DNA from: JAPPHA01 sp963664045
GTDB taxonomy: Bacteria > Pseudomonadota > Alphaproteobacteria > Rhodobacterales > Rhodobacteraceae
DNA: 64,000 nucleotides
Assembly (NCBI GenBank): GCA_963664045.2
Contig: CAXXGT010000009.1
Coordinates: forward strand, 434,001 to 498,000
Reading direction: 5' to 3'
The notes beneath the pieces were generated by a model that searched no databases, had not been told where the DNA came from, and saw nothing but the letters and a program-made list of their open reading frames with translations. Of the stretch, positions 62,463-64,000 are shown in pieces. Both the position numbers and the translations under genes were made by a program. Position 1 is the stretch's first letter. Each line of letters starts with the position of its first letter.

Positions 62463-62700
62463 TGTCGTACTTTGGGGGAGCCTGAAGCCGTTCGCTGACG
62501 GCAACGACACTGTTGCGGTAGAGGCGACCACCGTTGGCGGGGTCCTCAAAGGCCTCGAAGTCGCCTATCCGGCGCTCAAGCCCCATCTGGATGCCGGGGT
62601 GTCGGTTGCGGTCGACGGGCGAATCATCACGAACGCACTTTGGGAGCCGGTCCGGGCGGACAGCGAGGTTGTTCTCCTGCAACGGATCAAGGGTGGTTGA
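62455..62700 (+). CDS. MoaD/ThiS-family sulfur carrier protein
   Basis: An 81-residue ubiquitin-like protein. It starts at GTG 62455 (GGGAAG upstream), overlapping the end of the hydroxylase large-subunit gene by 8 bases, and reads VVDVVLWGSLKPFADGND. The C-terminus ends in LLQRIKGG, the free Gly-Gly needed for thiocarboxylation. Such proteins donate sulfur during molybdopterin synthesis. Its overlap with a molybdoenzyme operon suggests a carrier made together with the enzyme that needs the cofactor. No moaE or moaA is nearby, so it may replace or supplement the housekeeping MoaD. Confidence 0.75.
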   Translation: MVDVVLWGSLKPFADGNDTVAVEATTVGGVLKGLEVAYPALKPHLDAGVSVAVDGRIITNALWEPVRADSEVVLLQRIKGG

Positions 62701-62870
62701 TCGAGGTCCGTAACGGGCAGGATGGAGAACCGGACCCATCGCCGGTGGCGTTCTCAATGCCAGGTTGAGCGTCGGTTTGCGTCCGGGCTGCAGACCTTCG
62801 GATCCTGGCTCACGATGCCAACAATTGTCCCGCGCTCAATGGATGATCTTCGCAATTCAGCCGGCAGACC

Positions 62871-63668
62871 TCACGCCTGGGAATGGAGCCAGCGTTGCCT
62901 TAATCTTGGCCAGTATTCCCCGCCGGACGACCGCATTTTGTCGGCGGCTGCGGGATCGATTTTGCCACTGACTTCGGATCGATAGCTCGCCCGCGCCTGC
63001 ATCGCGGAAAGCCAGCCAGCGACGCGCGGCGCCGGCGCTGTCAGCATGCCCTCGAACCCGAGCCGCTCGAGCCGGTCGACGTAGGAAACAACGGCGATGT
63101 CCGAAATCCCGAAATCCGACCCGCTTATCCACGGTGAACGCTCCAGCGCGACCTCCATTTCCGCGAAGGTCCGCCGCAGGATGCCAAGCGCCTGCTCGAC
63201 GTGGACCGACTCCAACCCGTTCTCCAACAAGTCCTTCCGTTTCAGTCTCTTGACGGGATCGGGCATCCTGGCGAGCGAGGCCGCGATGTCCCCCGCGCTC
63301 TTGCTCGCCAGTGTCCGATCCCGCTGAGCCGTCGAGAACGTCAACGAGTTGATGGCGTCGTGGATGGCCAGGCACTTCAAGAGCCAGTGCCGCGCAGCGG
63401 CCTCCGCGGCCGGACCCGAGGGCATCAGTCGGCCATCGTTGTATTCGCGGTCGAGGTATTCGAGGATCAGGCTCGACTCCACCAGGATCAGATCGCCGTC
63501 GACGAGCGTCGGGACAACGGCGTTCGGGTTGAGTGCAACGTAATCGGCATCGTGTTGATCGCCCTTTTGCAGGTCGAGCGTCTGGCTGTCGTAGTCCAGG
63601 CCGATCTCGGCCAAGCCGATACGGACCTTGATCGAACAGACGCTTGTGATTCCATGATAGAGTTTCAC
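62871..63668 (-). CDS. Glutathione S-transferase
   Basis: A 265-residue protein with an N-terminal thioredoxin-like GST domain (VKLYHGITSVCSIKVRIGLA, NPNAVVPTLVDGD and LVESSLILEYLDREY for the gamma-glutamyl site) and an all-helical C-terminal domain ending in SDFGISDIAVVSYVDRLERL. The start is GTG 63668 with GAGGAG 5 bases before it; the frame is open to 63863, but that part is not GST-like. The S/C residues near position 10 fit beta- or theta-like bacterial GSTs. It follows an amidohydrolase gene by about 30 bases on the same strand, so both may act on the same aromatic or xenobiotic compound. Confidence 0.87.
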   Translation of the reverse strand: MKLYHGITSVCSIKVRIGLAEIGLDYDSQTLDLQKGDQHDADYVALNPNAVVPTLVDGDLILVESSLILEYLDREYNDGRLMPSGPAAEAAARHWLLKCLAIHDAINSLTFSTAQRDRTLASKSAGDIAASLARMPDPVKRLKRKDLLENGLESVHVEQALGILRRTFAEMEVALERSPWISGSDFGISDIAVVSYVDRLERLGFEGMLTAPAPRVAGWLSAMQARASYRSEVSGKIDPAAADKMRSSGGEYWPRLRQRWLHSQA

Positions 63669-63699
63669 GGTTGCTCCTCGATTTGGCCAGTTTGGGATG

Positions 63700-64000
63700 T
63701 CATTGAAGCCCGGGCAGGGCTTTGGCGTTGCCGGAACAGATCTTTTCGGGCGTTTCCACCGGGATGTCCGCGCTTTCGATCCAGTCCACTGCCAGGTGTG
63801 TCTGCCCGAACGGGTGGTCGACCGGAAACAGGCCCCGGTCTTCGCCAGGCGCCCCGAAGGCACAATGGAGCGGTTCGTCGGAACAGACCCCCGAGGTCGT
63901 GATCCAGAGATTGCGTTTCAGGTATTCCAAGGACGACAGCTTGAGCGTTCGCTCCTTTGCTTTGCAGATTTTCCACCGGCTGTCGAACCGCCAGAGCTGG
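63700..64000 (-). CDS. Amidohydrolase family 2 (decarboxylase-like), C-terminal part
   Basis: The C-terminal 99 codons of a metal-dependent amidohydrolase; the frame is open to the right edge, so the gene starts outside the window. The segment SLEYLKRNLWITTSG with GVCSDEPLHCAFGAPGEDRG, FPVDHPFGQTHLAVDWIES and the end KICSGNAKALPGL is the usual tail of the amidohydrolase_2 group, which includes aromatic-acid decarboxylases (gamma-resorcylate and aminocarboxymuconate semialdehyde types). The metal aspartate is in FPVDHPF. Only about a third of the protein is visible, so the reaction is not assigned. It is followed closely by the GST gene. Confidence 0.75.
   Translation of the reverse strand, partial: QLWRFDSRWKICKAKERTLKLSSLEYLKRNLWITTSGVCSDEPLHCAFGAPGEDRGLFPVDHPFGQTHLAVDWIESADIPVETPEKICSGNAKALPGLQ

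Overview
The window looks like chromosome from a high-GC (about 60% or more by eye) alphaproteobacterium. Supporting signs are the serB/serC/serA arrangement, the dapD type, frequent GTG/TTG starts, and several uptake systems for small organic nitrogen and sulfur compounds. A genus cannot be named from the sequence alone. Most of the window is catabolic and uptake genes in short operons. Between them lie mobile-element fragments and broken genes.

Layout. 1-610: end of an oligopeptide ABC ATPase. 792-3622: copper ATPase and copper chaperone. 3942-4975: broken Fic gene. 5327-7356: agmatinase-like ureohydrolase and an M48 lipoprotein protease. 7379-8947 (minus): family 1 glycosidase, with the tail of a RelE-like toxin beside it. 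9120-18485: reductive pyrimidine degradation operon (preT, preA, ureidopropionase-like hydrolase, dihydropyrimidinase) followed by a complete NMT1/THI5-type ABC importer. 18569-20110: a frameshifted unknown gene and a DMT exporter. 20208-25399 (minus): a full branched-chain amino-acid-type ABC operon. 25887-27154: an ISKra4-like element with an internal deletion. 27242-32328: GlxA/AraC regulator, GMC oxidoreductase and xylulokinase.

32969-39586 is the most coherent unusual block: a formylglycine-generating enzyme, a LysR regulator, a tripartite tricarboxylate transporter (tctC-tctB-tctA), and a Cys-type sulfatase translationally coupled to tctA. The sulfatase has no visible signal peptide, so I infer that a sulfate ester is imported intact and cleaved in the cytoplasm. 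A cytosine deaminase-like gene and a TauD-like dioxygenase follow.

42322-46193 is a decayed accessory island: a tctC remnant, a transposase N-terminus, two tandem paralogous membrane proteins (one frameshifted), a 628-bp IS256-derived element with both inverted repeats, and a recombinase tail ending near tRNA-Ser(GCT). 46479-49655 (minus): sulfoacetaldehyde acetyltransferase (xsc) and a metallo-beta-lactamase-fold hydrolase. 50182-55796: serB facing away from serC-serA, with a structured leader before serC that resembles the serC RNA motif, then an HAD phosphatase and dapD. 56033-57624 (minus): a secreted peptidoglycan-binding/ankyrin protein split by a 2-base slip. 58063-58450: a second, different ISKra4-type fragment. 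58871-62700: a three-subunit molybdenum hydroxylase with its own MoaD-like carrier. 62871-64000 (minus): a glutathione S-transferase and the tail of an amidohydrolase.

At least nine genes or elements are broken by frameshift, nonsense codon or deletion. This suggests relaxed selection or active element turnover, although single-base cases could be assembly errors.
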